Shown: piece after piece, positions 7,291 to 16,196 of the stretch | Numbering within the stretch: the first letter of the stretch is position 1 | How the letters are laid out: every line of letters starts with the position of its first letter | Assembly (NCBI GenBank): GCA_964591275.1 | Contig: CAZQAE010000024.1 | Span: forward strand, 1 to 64,000 | Direction of reading: 5' to 3' | Length of the DNA: 64,000 nucleotides | From: G963674685 sp964591275 | GTDB taxonomy: Bacteria > Lernaellota > Lernaellaia > JACKCT01 | Notes under the pieces: generated by a model | What the model was told of the DNA's origin: nothing | The model's input: the letters and a program-made list of their open reading frames with translations, nothing else | Databases searched by the model: none | Program-made: the position numbers and the translations under genes

Positions 7291-10200
7291 ATGGGTGCTT
7301 TTAGAAACATGAAGATCGGCACGAAACTAGTTTCTGGTTTTTTATGCGTCGCACTGCTAGTGGCATTCGCAGGCGTCATGGGCATTATCTTCAGCAACAA
7401 GATTGCCACTCTTGGCGACAACATCGTAAAAAGCCGCCTTCCACAGTTTGGGGCCGCCATGGAAATTGACGTTTTTCAACGGGCCATGCGTGGAAATTTG
7501 CTGGAAGTAACGCTGGTTCGAACGAATATGGAGAACTTTGACGAATACCGCGAAAAATACCTGAAGCGCCAGGAAGAACTCAAAGAAAAAGCAGAGGCGG
7601 TCCTGAACGGCAACGAAGAAATGGGCATCATTGCAGCTCGCGAGGGGGGCAAAATCGCATTGTACACCAAGGAGGTGGTACAAAAATTAAAGGTCTTCGA
7701 AGTGGTTGCTAACGAATTAATCAAGCACAAGAAAACCCTCCTGACAAAAGTCAACACTGGCGAGATGGGTATTGGCGATTCTCTGAAAGATGATACGATG
7801 AATCTCCTGAGTCGGGAAAAACTCGCCCAGGCAAGCCGAGAACTTGAAGAAAGCGTACTGAAGGTCGTCAGCCGCGCGGATGACCAGATGAAGGAGGCTG
7901 CGGTTGAAGCCGCCTTGGCAAAATCCGCAGCCCAGAAATTCCTAATCGCCATAACCGTGGGCTCTCTGATAATAGCCGCCTTGCTGGGAATTATGATTTC
8001 CCGCTCAATCGCCAACCCCTTAAAGGATATCGTATCGAGTATGGCAAAAATGGCGGTGGGAGATTTTAATTTCGCCCTGGATACAAAACGCCGCGACGAG
8101 ATCGGAGATCTTGGCAAGGGAATTGCTCAGGCTGTCGACACCGTAAAAAACCTTATGAAAGATGTCAATACGTTATCTGATGCGACTACGCTAGGCAAAT
8201 TGGATGCACGAGGAAACGCCGACGCCTTCAAGGGTGAATACGCCAATTTGATGAAGAGTTTGAATGGCGTTATCGACGCTGTAATCGGAACCTTGAACGT
8301 AACCGCCGAGTACGTAGACCGTATTTCCAAGGGCGACATTCCCGATAAAATCACCGACGACTACAACGGCGATTTCAACGAGATTAAAAATAACCTCAAC
8401 CAGTGCATCGGCGCCATCGACCTTCTCGTGAATGACACTGGGAACCTCGTGGAGGCGGCGGTGGCGGGTAAGCTCGACAACCGCGCCGACGACTCGAAAC
8501 ATCAGGGAGACTTCCAGAAAGTCCTCAAGGGCGTCAACGAGACGCTGGACGCACTGATCGGACCCTTGAACGTCGCAGCCGAGTACGTAGACCGCATTTC
8601 CAAGGGTGACATTCCCGATAAAATCACCGATGACTACAACGGCGATTTCAACGAGATTAAAAATAACCTCAACCAGTGCATCGGCGCCATCGACCTTCTC
8701 GTGAATGACACTGGGAACCTCGTGGAGGCGGCGGTGGCGGGTAAGCTCGACAACCGCGCCGACGACTCGAAACATCAGGGAGACTTCCAGAAAGTCCTCA
8801 AGGGCGTCAACGAAACGCTGGACGCGGTGATCGGACCCTTAAACGTCGCGGCCGAATACGTGGACCGTATCTCCAAGGGCGATATCCCGGAGAAGATTAC
8901 CGACAATTACAATGGCGATTTCAACGAGATCAAAAATAACGTCAACCAGCTCATCGGCGCCGTCAGCCTTCTCGTGAACGACACTGGGAACCTCGTGAAT
9001 GCAGCGCTGGCGGGCAAGCTCGACAACCGCGCCGACGCCTCGAAGCACCAGGGAGACTTCCAGAAAGTCCTCAAGGGCGTCAACGACACGCTGGACGCGG
9101 TGATCGGACCCTTGAACGTCGCCGCCGAGTACGTGGACCGTATCTCCAAGGGCGATATCCCGGAGAAGATTACCGACAATTACAATGGCGATTTCAACGA
9201 GATCAAAAATAACGTCAACCAGCTCATCGGCGCCGTCAGCCTTCTCGTGAATGACACTGGGAACCTCGTGGAGGCGGCGGTGTCGGGCAATCTCGACAAC
9301 CGCGCCGACGCCTCGAAGCACCAGGGAGACTTCCAGAAAGTCGTCAAGGGCGTCAACGACACGCTGGACGCGGTCATTGCACCAATTAACGAAACAGCAA
9401 TAGTTCTCGGGAAGTTGGCGGTGCGCGACTTGACCGACCGGGTCAAGGGCGATTATCAGGGCGACCACGCCAAGATCAAAAATTCCTTAAACGCCGCACT
9501 GGACGCTCTGGATACAGCTCTTGGACAGGTGGCCAACTCGGTCAACGAAGTTACAGGAGCAGCCGAGCAAATTTCATCAAGCAGCCAAACCGTCGCCCAG
9601 GGCGCTGCGGAGCAGGCCAGTTCCCTGGAAGAAAGCAGCAGCAGTCTTGAAGAGATGGCCGGAATGACCAAACAGAATGCCGACAACACCGCCCAGGCCA
9701 AAGTTCTGGGAACCACGGCCAACGAGACCGCCGGCAAGGGCGCCACGGCCATGTCGGGAATGATCACCGCCATGACGCAGATTCGCGAAGCCTCGGAAGG
9801 GACGGCGGCGATTATCGGCGACATCAACGAAATCGCTTTCCAGACCAACCTGCTGGCGCTCAACGCCGCAGTTGAAGCGGCCCGCGCCGGAGACGCCGGT
9901 CGAGGATTCGCTGTTGTGGCCGAAGAAGTCCGCAACCTGGCGATGCGCTCCAAGGAAGCTGCGCAGAAGACCGAAAAACTGATTCAGTCCTCGGTGAAAC
10001 TCTCGGAAAGCGGCGGAACGATCTCCGATGAAGTCAATGTCAACTTAAATGAGATTGTGGACGTCATCGGCAAAGTCGGCGGCATCATCGACGAAGTCAA
10101 CGCCGCCAGTCAGGAGCAGGCCAACGGCATTGATCAGATCAACAAGGCCGTTTCTGAGATGGATAAGGTGACGCAGCAAAATGCCGCAGCGTCTGAAGAG

Positions 10201-10443
10201 ACCTCCAGCGCTTCGGAGGAATTGTCTTCTCAGGCCATCGAATTGGCAAATCTGGTCAGTCAATTCAAGATCAGCAGATCACATCAGGAAGTGTCTTTTG
10301 CGAAAACGCAACTCAAACGCCCTCCTCAAATCGCAGCGACCGCTCCCTCGCCATCTGGCGGGCACAATGCCTCGGCGGGCATCAAACTAAACCCGGAAGA
10401 AGTAATCCCCATGGATGATGATCCCGACTTCAAGGACTTTTAA
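7291..10443 (+). CDS. Methyl-accepting chemotaxis protein with poly-HAMP array
   Basis: 1050 residues. TM1 is at about 12-33 and TM2 at 217-240, enclosing a roughly 180-residue four-helix-bundle-like sensor. A canonical HAMP (SIANPLKDIVSSM...GDFNF...DEIGDL) follows, then four tandem 91-residue units at about 339-702, each with two HAMP-like halves. The signalling hairpin lies at about 750-1000, with the conserved tip EIAFQTNLLALNAAVEAARA near 847-866. The C-terminus ends DFKDF, which fits the CheR/CheB tether pattern x-aromatic-x-x-aromatic after a flexible linker. AGGAGGAG precedes the ATG. It forms an operon with cheW and is divergent from the Cys-less CheD. The ligand is unknown. Confidence 0.93.
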   Translation: MGAFRNMKIGTKLVSGFLCVALLVAFAGVMGIIFSNKIATLGDNIVKSRLPQFGAAMEIDVFQRAMRGNLLEVTLVRTNMENFDEYREKYLKRQEELKEKAEAVLNGNEEMGIIAAREGGKIALYTKEVVQKLKVFEVVANELIKHKKTLLTKVNTGEMGIGDSLKDDTMNLLSREKLAQASRELEESVLKVVSRADDQMKEAAVEAALAKSAAQKFLIAITVGSLIIAALLGIMISRSIANPLKDIVSSMAKMAVGDFNFALDTKRRDEIGDLGKGIAQAVDTVKNLMKDVNTLSDATTLGKLDARGNADAFKGEYANLMKSLNGVIDAVIGTLNVTAEYVDRISKGDIPDKITDDYNGDFNEIKNNLNQCIGAIDLLVNDTGNLVEAAVAGKLDNRADDSKHQGDFQKVLKGVNETLDALIGPLNVAAEYVDRISKGDIPDKITDDYNGDFNEIKNNLNQCIGAIDLLVNDTGNLVEAAVAGKLDNRADDSKHQGDFQKVLKGVNETLDAVIGPLNVAAEYVDRISKGDIPEKITDNYNGDFNEIKNNVNQLIGAVSLLVNDTGNLVNAALAGKLDNRADASKHQGDFQKVLKGVNDTLDAVIGPLNVAAEYVDRISKGDIPEKITDNYNGDFNEIKNNVNQLIGAVSLLVNDTGNLVEAAVSGNLDNRADASKHQGDFQKVVKGVNDTLDAVIAPINETAIVLGKLAVRDLTDRVKGDYQGDHAKIKNSLNAALDALDTALGQVANSVNEVTGAAEQISSSSQTVAQGAAEQASSLEESSSSLEEMAGMTKQNADNTAQAKVLGTTANETAGKGATAMSGMITAMTQIREASEGTAAIIGDINEIAFQTNLLALNAAVEAARAGDAGRGFAVVAEEVRNLAMRSKEAAQKTEKLIQSSVKLSESGGTISDEVNVNLNEIVDVIGKVGGIIDEVNAASQEQANGIDQINKAVSEMDKVTQQNAAASEETSSASEELSSQAIELANLVSQFKISRSHQEVSFAKTQLKRPPQIAATAPSPSGGHNASAGIKLNPEEVIPMDDDPDFKDF
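8305..9396 (+). repeat. Four tandem 273-bp repeats encoding poly-HAMP units
   Basis: The repeat landmark GCCGA(G/A)TACGT recurs at 8305, 8578, 8851 and 9124, an exact 273-base period (91 codons). Units 1 and 2 are almost identical to each other, as are units 3 and 4 (the second pair has PEKITDNYNGDF and NQLIGAVSLL). This points to stepwise recent duplication or gene conversion. The reading frame is kept throughout. Confidence 0.9.
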
Positions 10444-10465
10444 ACAATCCCCTTTCTGTAAATTT

Positions 10466-10498
10466 GCGGCGAGGACTAAAATCCTCGCCGCATTTTTT
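10466..10498 (+). terminator. Rho-independent terminator after the receptor gene
   Basis: A perfect 10-base stem GCGGCGAGGA / TCCTCGCCGC with loop CTAAAA, followed by ATTTTTTAT, 22 bases after the receptor stop. Textbook intrinsic terminator closing cheW-mcp. Confidence 0.9.
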
Positions 10499-10614
10499 AT
10501 ATTTTCACTTTCCGCCAATCCCAATGCAAAATCGCCTGCCCATATCGTCTTGCTCCTTAAAACGAATGCCTATACTGTAAATTACCGATGGCTCCCCTGC
10601 TAAACGAGGACCGG

Positions 10615-11580
10615 ATGAAACTCAATAAACCCGTCATTATTGCATTGGCAGTAATTGCCTCAACCGCCCTGGCAGGTGCAATATTTGCCTATCTGCATTG
10701 GGGCCGGGCGCAGGCGCTCGCTCCGGTGTCCGGTTCGGCGGTGTATTTTGTTAATGAGGGAAAAAAGAAAGGGCCGTTTCAACTCCCGGCTGAATCCGAG
10801 TCCCCCGACGAGATTATCGTTCAGCTCGACAAAATTGATCCAAGCAATCAGCCCTATCTTTCGATTCGCATTCTGAAAGTACACGAGGAGGTGGATAATT
10901 TTATTCCGGAACGTTTCTTCGAAGCTGTTTTTGAGGACCTAACGATCATGCCGTATTCGGAAAAAATGCCTGAAAACTCGGATGTCAAATGGGAGTTACG
11001 ATGGCAATTGGTTCCAGAATGGAAACTCATCAAAATTAAGCAGAAATTGCCGATGACCATCGCTGTCGATGTGCGAAGCGAAAAGCGCATCCCCATTCCG
11101 AACCAGGGCATTTTCCCGAAACTCCGCGACAAACAGGCTCCGACCGGCAACATCGATTATTATTATCGGGGCTCATTTCAATCGACCTTTTCCATACCTA
11201 TGGAGCGATGCAGCCGAGCAAATGACTATATGATCATACACTTGGTCAACTCGTCTTCCATGAAAAACCCGCTTTTGGGTATCCGCGTGACGTATATCTT
11301 TGAAGGCGCGAGCGACCCGACAAAAGAGCCTGTCATTCACGCCACGCAAAGCGGCCAGATCATTGACTCGACCATCAAAAAATTGGACCCAGCCACAGGC
11401 GGGGTCTGGCTGGTCACATGGCGTCTCGACCCGACATGGAGGACGATCAAGATGATACCCGAACTGGAAATGCGATTTCAAATAGTTGTACAGGACACGA
11501 ATTTTGATTGGAGCGTATTCGGCAAACGACCCCCGGATGGTAAAAGTGGGAAGCAATCCGACGAACCTTGCTGGCCTTAA
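10615..11580 (+). CDS. Membrane-anchored periplasmic protein of unknown function
   Basis: About 321 residues from the ATG at 10615, which has GAGGA just upstream; an earlier in-frame ATG at 10588 would add nine residues. One N-terminal hydrophobic segment (KPVIIALAVIASTALAGAIF) then a soluble domain. Two similar halves each contain a strand-rich stretch ending in a Trp motif, KWELRWQLVPEWKLIKI near 125-142 and VWLVTWRLDPTWRTIKMIPE near 263-282, so the protein is probably an internal duplication of a beta-sandwich. I do not recognise the family. It is followed 31 bases later by the SUMF1-domain gene, so the two may be co-expressed. Confidence 0.6.
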   Translation: MKLNKPVIIALAVIASTALAGAIFAYLHWGRAQALAPVSGSAVYFVNEGKKKGPFQLPAESESPDEIIVQLDKIDPSNQPYLSIRILKVHEEVDNFIPERFFEAVFEDLTIMPYSEKMPENSDVKWELRWQLVPEWKLIKIKQKLPMTIAVDVRSEKRIPIPNQGIFPKLRDKQAPTGNIDYYYRGSFQSTFSIPMERCSRANDYMIIHLVNSSSMKNPLLGIRVTYIFEGASDPTKEPVIHATQSGQIIDSTIKKLDPATGGVWLVTWRLDPTWRTIKMIPELEMRFQIVVQDTNFDWSVFGKRPPDGKSGKQSDEPCWP

Positions 11581-11611
11581 TGGTCATGACAAAATTATTC
11601 CTTGGAATCAT

Positions 11612-12442
11612 ATGAGTAAATTCATTCCAAAATTCTCCACCGGCATTTTCATCCTGGGCATATTTTCCATTATAGGCGTCGTTACTGCGTTTATCATTAT
11701 CAATCGTCCGGGCGACAGACCAAAGGCCAAAACCATACAAAATGCGAACAGCGACGACTCCCATGCGATGATTCTCATACCGGCCGGACCTTTTAAAATG
11801 GGACGGTACGAGAAAACTGTCGATGTTGACGCTTTTTTGATCGACAAATTCGAAGTGCTGCGAACTGACTACCTGGCCTGCGTGGAAGCGGAAGCATGCG
11901 CTGCTCTGTCCATTCACTCGGAAGGCGAATTGATGCCGATCAACGGTGTCAATTGGTATCAGGCGGACGCTTACTGCCGATGGGCCTCCAAGAGGCTCCC
12001 GACAAACGAAGAATGGGAGAAGGCGGCCCGCGGAACTGAAGGCGGTCACAAATATCCCTGGGGCGACAATTGGGAGCCTACCTTCGCCAACTGGCGCGAC
12101 AGCGAATCTTTCAATCCTTCACTTCCACCCGACCGTCAAAACAACAAATGTGAAGGCGACATCGATGGCTATCCCGGAGTCGCCCCCATCAACGCCTTTC
12201 CAAAAAACATTTCCCCTTACGGCGTCATGCAAATGTGCGGGAATCTATTGGAATGGACATCAACCAGCCGCCAATCCCCCATTGGTGAAGGAATTGAATA
12301 CGGCGTCCGGGGTGGATCCTGGTGGGGTCCCAGGGGAATGGGAATCCCGACCATGGCTCTTATCACCTGGGAGACAATTTGGGATCCCGCCGGAGGCGGC
12401 CCCCTCCATCAGGGAATACGATGTGCAAAATCGGCTGATTGA
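11612..12442 (+). CDS. Membrane-anchored SUMF1/FGE-sulfatase-domain protein
   Basis: About 276 residues from the ATG at 11612 (MSKFIPKFS); upstream in-frame codons overlap the previous gene and are unlikely to be used. One N-terminal membrane helix, then a SUMF1 fold: MILIPAGPFKMGRYE, FLIDKFEV, NGVNWYQADAYCRWASKRLP, EEWEKAARG, YPWGDNWEP, YGVMQMCGNLLEWT, RGGSWWG and GIRCAKSAD. SUMF1-type domains include formylglycine-generating enzymes, but many anchored bacterial members are ergothioneine-like oxygenases, kinase partners or binding modules. The two catalytic Cys pattern of true FGE is not evident, so enzymatic activity is uncertain. Confidence 0.8.
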   Translation: MSKFIPKFSTGIFILGIFSIIGVVTAFIIINRPGDRPKAKTIQNANSDDSHAMILIPAGPFKMGRYEKTVDVDAFLIDKFEVLRTDYLACVEAEACAALSIHSEGELMPINGVNWYQADAYCRWASKRLPTNEEWEKAARGTEGGHKYPWGDNWEPTFANWRDSESFNPSLPPDRQNNKCEGDIDGYPGVAPINAFPKNISPYGVMQMCGNLLEWTSTSRQSPIGEGIEYGVRGGSWWGPRGMGIPTMALITWETIWDPAGGGPLHQGIRCAKSAD

Positions 12443-12463
12443 AGTTCTGGTGAAGAAAAAGCT

Positions 12464-13330
12464 TTAAGGAGTGAAAATAAATGAAAATAGAGGGCCATCC
12501 GTCGAAGACCATTGCAGCGTAAAGCCGTTTCGCGTAAACGGGCTTGACATCTGGCTCAATTTCGGCAAATTTTCTGGAGAAATACCGAATCCCTTGGCCT
12601 CGTAAACATAAGCCTTTCCGTCAGGTTTCATAGCCCGATGTATGGAAGCCATGCACCTTTCCGTTTCAGCATTGAATCGCCCGACATCAGAATCCATAAA
12701 GAAATGGGCATCGTTCATCATCACCACGTCGAGACTTCTTGCCGGCAGCATCGCATCGTCATACTTCGATAAAACAAACTCAATTTTATTTTTATATTCC
12801 GGGAAATATTCATCAAGGATGAACCGAAAAATATCGAGGGATTTCTTATCGACATCTACAGCATAGATTTTTTTAAACGGAATCCTGGACAAAATTAAAA
12901 AGACTTCGTAGGCCCCCGGACCGCAGCCGATGTCGCCGATGACCGTGTTTTCATCGAACTTCAAAGATTTCAGATGCTCGTTGATAAATACATTGGTGGC
13001 AAATGAATGCCATAAGTCCTCGGGCTTCTTAACCTTCTTTCTAATTATTTCTTTTAACTCGTCCACGGTAGTGCCGTCCAAATGCGTCCCGGAAGGAGGA
13101 ATCGGCTTGATGGATGTGTTAGGATCGAATTTCGTCGGCATCGGAAGAGAGTGGGGCGGTCGCAGCTCAGGCTCACGGGTCGCCGCTTTCGGCGGGGTCG
13201 TCGTCATTTGAACCGGGTTTTTCTCGGGCTGAGAATTATTACAGGAAGCGAAAATAACAGTGATGAGTAGAAAGACAGAAGCCGCAATGAATACCCGCGC
13301 AACCGGCTTATTGAAACACGCTCTTTTCAC
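12464..13330 (-). CDS. Lipoprotein with SAM-methyltransferase-like domain
   Basis: 288 residues. The N-terminus has Lys-Arg, a hydrophobic core and FASCNN, a lipobox, followed by a roughly 60-residue Pro/Thr-rich linker. From about residue 95 a class I methyltransferase fold appears: DLWHSFATNVFINEHL, motif I GDIGCGPGAYE, the acidic end of strand 2 in YAVDVDKKSL, motif IV-like VVMMNDAHFF and a MKPDGKAYVYE strand. Export of a SAM-dependent enzyme is unusual because SAM is cytoplasmic. Either it methylates something at the membrane using an unknown donor supply, or the fold has been recruited for binding. It converges with the SUMF1 gene and is separated by 23 bases from the zinc transporter operon. 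Confidence 0.75.
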   Translation of the reverse strand: MKRACFNKPVARVFIAASVFLLITVIFASCNNSQPEKNPVQMTTTPPKAATREPELRPPHSLPMPTKFDPNTSIKPIPPSGTHLDGTTVDELKEIIRKKVKKPEDLWHSFATNVFINEHLKSLKFDENTVIGDIGCGPGAYEVFLILSRIPFKKIYAVDVDKKSLDIFRFILDEYFPEYKNKIEFVLSKYDDAMLPARSLDVVMMNDAHFFMDSDVGRFNAETERCMASIHRAMKPDGKAYVYEAKGFGISPENLPKLSQMSSPFTRNGFTLQWSSTDGPLFSFIFTP

Positions 13331-13353
13331 TATCTATCCTCCTCTTAGGACAC

Positions 13354-14208
13354 CTAAAAGAAATTGCGCCTTTTCCTGATGAATATCTTTATCAGTAGTG
13401 AAAACAAATATGCAATCCCTGACAGTACGATAATCGTCGCCCCGGTCGGAAGATCAGGGCCATAACTGATCGCAATCCCCGATGTCGTCAAAGCAATACT
13501 GAGAAAAATCGATAGGAGCATCATCCGCCACAAAGAGCGGGAAAAGTTTCCGGCGGTTGCAGCCGGAAGCGTTAACAAGGCAATCACCATAATGATCCCC
13601 ACCACCGTCACCAACAAAACGACAGTGACTGCCGTCATGCACAAAAGAAGCAAATAGAAAAACTCAACGTTGAGGTTTCGAATCCGCGCGAATTCCTCGT
13701 CAAAACATACTGCCAGGAAGTGGTGGTAGAAAATAATTCCCAGCGCGACGATAGCGAGGTCAAGCGCCCCGATAAGCCACAATTCCCTGGACGATACCAT
13801 AAGGATGTCGCCAAAAAGATAACTCATCAAGTCCGGGTTATAGCCAGGAGTTTTCGCAATGAACAATATCCCCACAGCCATACCGATGGCCCAAATGGCG
13901 CCAATGACCGTATCTTCACGCTCCCTGGCTTTCAAAGTTACGATGCCGATCACCAGGGCGGCGAAGATTCCAGCCGCCAGCGCCCCATGGTAGGGATGAA
14001 TAAATTCCCAGTGCCTGACTTTTTGCAGATACAAGGCCAAGCCCAAACCTCCCAAAACGGAATGGGCGATAGCGCCGGCGACGTAGGTGATCCTGCGCGT
14101 TACGACGTAAGTTCCAACAATCCCGCAAGCCACGCCGGCGAGAATCCCGGCGAATACGGCGTATTGGAGAAAGGCATATTTCGAAAAATCCGTCAAAAAA
14201 GAGATCAT
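13354..14208 (-). CDS. znuB: Zinc/manganese-type ABC transporter permease
   Basis: 284 residues with about eight membrane helices, the ABC-3 (ZnuB/TroC) family. Typical stretches are ACGIVGTYVVTRRITYVAGA, SHSVLGGLGLALYL and DEEFARIRNL. It forms the inner-membrane channel for divalent metal uptake. It overlaps the ATPase gene by four bases (ATGA), as do the other joints of this operon. Gene order is RHH regulator, binding protein, ATPase, permease. Confidence 0.9.
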   Translation of the reverse strand: MISFLTDFSKYAFLQYAVFAGILAGVACGIVGTYVVTRRITYVAGAIAHSVLGGLGLALYLQKVRHWEFIHPYHGALAAGIFAALVIGIVTLKAREREDTVIGAIWAIGMAVGILFIAKTPGYNPDLMSYLFGDILMVSSRELWLIGALDLAIVALGIIFYHHFLAVCFDEEFARIRNLNVEFFYLLLLCMTAVTVVLLVTVVGIIMVIALLTLPAATAGNFSRSLWRMMLLSIFLSIALTTSGIAISYGPDLPTGATIIVLSGIAYLFSLLIKIFIRKRRNFF

Positions 14209-14969
14209 GAGCTTCTTTCGGTACTCAATGCGTGATCGTGCGACACAAGCCGCATCATCCCCCGTCCGAGAACATCGCTTGCCAGCTCATTGGGAATTTC
14301 ACTTGTCGGATGGGCAACGGCCTTCCCGTCATGCACGCAGATTACGGTTTTCACAAAAGTCGATACAAAGTTCAGATCGTGAGAAACCAAAACGATCGTC
14401 AGTCGCTTGTTCAAATCCCGAAGCAGTTTGTAAAAACTCTGCTCGGCCTTAGGATCGAAATTGGCGGTCGGCTCGTCCAGTAAGAGAATGTCGGGCTGCG
14501 TGGCCAGGGCGCGGCCAATCAATACACGCTGCCTTTGCCCGCCGGAGAGTGAAAAAAAGGGGTTATCCGAAGCATCCGACAAGCCGACTTCCGCCAGCGA
14601 TTCGTCCGCAATGCGCCGGTCTTCATTGTTGTATCGTCCAAACCAACGGTGACTGCTCAGCCGACCGGTCAGCACAACCTCCCGAACAGTGATAGGAAAC
14701 AGGGGATCAAGTTGAGCGGACTGCGGCATATAACCAATACGCGGGCGGGCTAGACGCGGAGTTTGCCCCAAGACCTCAATAGAACCACATTGGGGCTTTA
14801 AAAGGCCGCAAATGAGTTTGAGCAGCGTTGTCTTCCCTCCCCCGTTCGGTCCGACGATGCTCGTGAAATCCATCGCTTTTACAACCAGATCCACGGAATC
14901 GAGAATCAGCCTATCGTCGTAACCAAAACCGACATCACGCAAATCAATAACCGGTCCGGCTTCCATCAC
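14205..14969 (-). CDS. znuC: Zinc/manganese-type ABC transporter ATPase
   Basis: 254 residues, a complete ABC ATPase: Walker A GPNGGGKTT, Q-loop YMPQSAQLDPLFPITVREV, signature LSGGQRQRV, Walker B ILLLDEPTANFDP and switch His in VLVSHDLNFV. The sequence after the Q-loop is characteristic of the ZnuC/TroB group. It energises uptake through the permease encoded next and overlaps both neighbours by four bases. Confidence 0.93.
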   Translation of the reverse strand: MMEAGPVIDLRDVGFGYDDRLILDSVDLVVKAMDFTSIVGPNGGGKTTLLKLICGLLKPQCGSIEVLGQTPRLARPRIGYMPQSAQLDPLFPITVREVVLTGRLSSHRWFGRYNNEDRRIADESLAEVGLSDASDNPFFSLSGGQRQRVLIGRALATQPDILLLDEPTANFDPKAEQSFYKLLRDLNKRLTIVLVSHDLNFVSTFVKTVICVHDGKAVAHPTSEIPNELASDVLGRGMMRLVSHDHALSTERSS

Positions 14970-15865
14970 TCCCCTCTCTCTTGAAAACCTTCAACAATGA
15001 CGTCGGCCATTTTTTCCAAATTGGAAATGTAATCCGGAGCCAGGGGATCCAGGGGAACGACGACAGCACCGACAGATTCCGCGATGGTTTGCGCCTCACG
15101 TTTTGAAAACTGCGGCTGCACGAAAACCACTTTCACATCTCGAGCACGGACTTTCTCAATCCAACGGGCCAACTGCTTTGGACCGGGATTTTTGCCATTG
15201 AATTCAACGGCCTCCTGCGTCAGCCCATAGGAGTTCAAAAAATATCCGTAAGCCGGATGAAAGACCATAATCAATCTTCCGCGATATGGCGCAAGCTTCG
15301 ATGCTATTTTGCGATCCACACGACGCAGTTCTTTTTGAAACTCACGCAGGTTGATCCGAAACTCGGTAGCGTGGCTTCTATCAAGCCCCGCAAGCTTGTC
15401 GCAGATTGTCTTCGCCTGCATCGGCGCGAGCTTTGGGTCGAGCCAGATGTGAGGATCGGAAATCCCTTCGTGACCATCGTAGCCGTGGTCATGATCCTGG
15501 AAACCACGTAGTTCGATGTCCTTACGCAGGTCGACTATGGTAAGCCCCTTGAAAGAGCGGTTGATCTTCGATATCAAACGGTTTTCAAAAGGCATCCCTG
15601 TTATGAACAAGACGTCAGCCTGAGCTAGTTCCGCCATCTGCTTGGGCGTCACCTGAAACGTAGCCGGGGATTGCCCGGGTCCGACCAGGACGTTGACGGA
15701 AACATTTGAGCCGCCTATGCGCTTTACAAAATAGCCTTGCGGTAATATTCCGACAAAAACCTTGAGTCCCGGTGATTCTTGAGCTTGAACCTTGCAGGCA
15801 ACGCCGAAGGACATGCTAAGGGCCAGAGCGACAACGAGCGTGATCTTGAGGAATCGCTTATTCAT
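14966..15865 (-). CDS. znuA: Zinc/manganese-type ABC substrate-binding protein
   Basis: 299 residues with an export signal ending either at a GVAC lipobox or at AQA. It has the two-lobed cluster A-I metal-binding fold joined by a long helix. A His-rich loop (DHDHGYDGHEG) precedes DPHIWLDP, the second metal ligand; HPAYGYF carries the third His and PLDPLAPDY the acidic ligand. The usual first His, in the GxDPHxYE motif, is replaced: here it reads GQSPATFQ. The pocket therefore has three classical ligands plus a possible His from the loop. It captures zinc or manganese in the periplasm. Confidence 0.9.
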   Translation of the reverse strand: MNKRFLKITLVVALALSMSFGVACKVQAQESPGLKVFVGILPQGYFVKRIGGSNVSVNVLVGPGQSPATFQVTPKQMAELAQADVLFITGMPFENRLISKINRSFKGLTIVDLRKDIELRGFQDHDHGYDGHEGISDPHIWLDPKLAPMQAKTICDKLAGLDRSHATEFRINLREFQKELRRVDRKIASKLAPYRGRLIMVFHPAYGYFLNSYGLTQEAVEFNGKNPGPKQLARWIEKVRARDVKVVFVQPQFSKREAQTIAESVGAVVVPLDPLAPDYISNLEKMADVIVEGFQERGE

Positions 15866-16155
15866 TTTGCAGCCCCCTTCGCCGCCCGCCCCTTTTTTCG
15901 AGAGTTGGAGCAGACCAGATGCATTTCATGGCAATTGTCGCACTCTACAATGGCGTGACTTTCGGAAAATGTGCGCCAGTGTTTTTTTTGATTAGGAGAA
16001 ATGATTCCAGTGCCCCTGCATAGCGGGCAACAATTTTCCAGTGCGGCCAATATGGACGACCGGATAAAATCCGACCGGTTTTCAACGCCCTTCATTGCCT
16101 CCATCAGGGAGTCATCCACTTTGAATGTTATAACTTGTCCCTTTTTTCCACTCAT
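15862..16155 (-). CDS. Ribbon-helix-helix regulator with C-terminal Cys cluster
   Basis: 97 residues. The first 45 form a CopG/NikR-like ribbon-helix-helix: QVITFKVDDSLMEAMKGV then NRSDFIRSSILAALE. The C-terminal half has CCPLCRGTGI and ECDNCHEMHLVC, six Cys and two His, suitable for a zinc-ribbon-like metal site. As the first gene of a metal importer operon, overlapping znuA by four bases, it is most simply read as a metal-sensing autorepressor, a role usually taken by Zur. GGAAGG precedes the ATG. The metal and the direction of control are inference. Confidence 0.75.
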   Translation of the reverse strand: MSGKKGQVITFKVDDSLMEAMKGVENRSDFIRSSILAALENCCPLCRGTGIISPNQKKHWRTFSESHAIVECDNCHEMHLVCSNSRKKGRAAKGAAK

Positions 16156-16196
16156 GACCTTCCCAATCCGAGTCAGTTAATGCGCCTCATCAAGGG

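Noticed and set aside
8305..9396. Tandem 273-base repeats as a CRISPR or satellite array
   Set aside because: No spacers, unit in coding frame, and the product matches HAMP units.
8191..9468. Long open frames on the minus strand opposite the poly-HAMP repeats
   Set aside because: They mirror the repeated coding strand and contain no recognisable domain; the receptor frame is certain.
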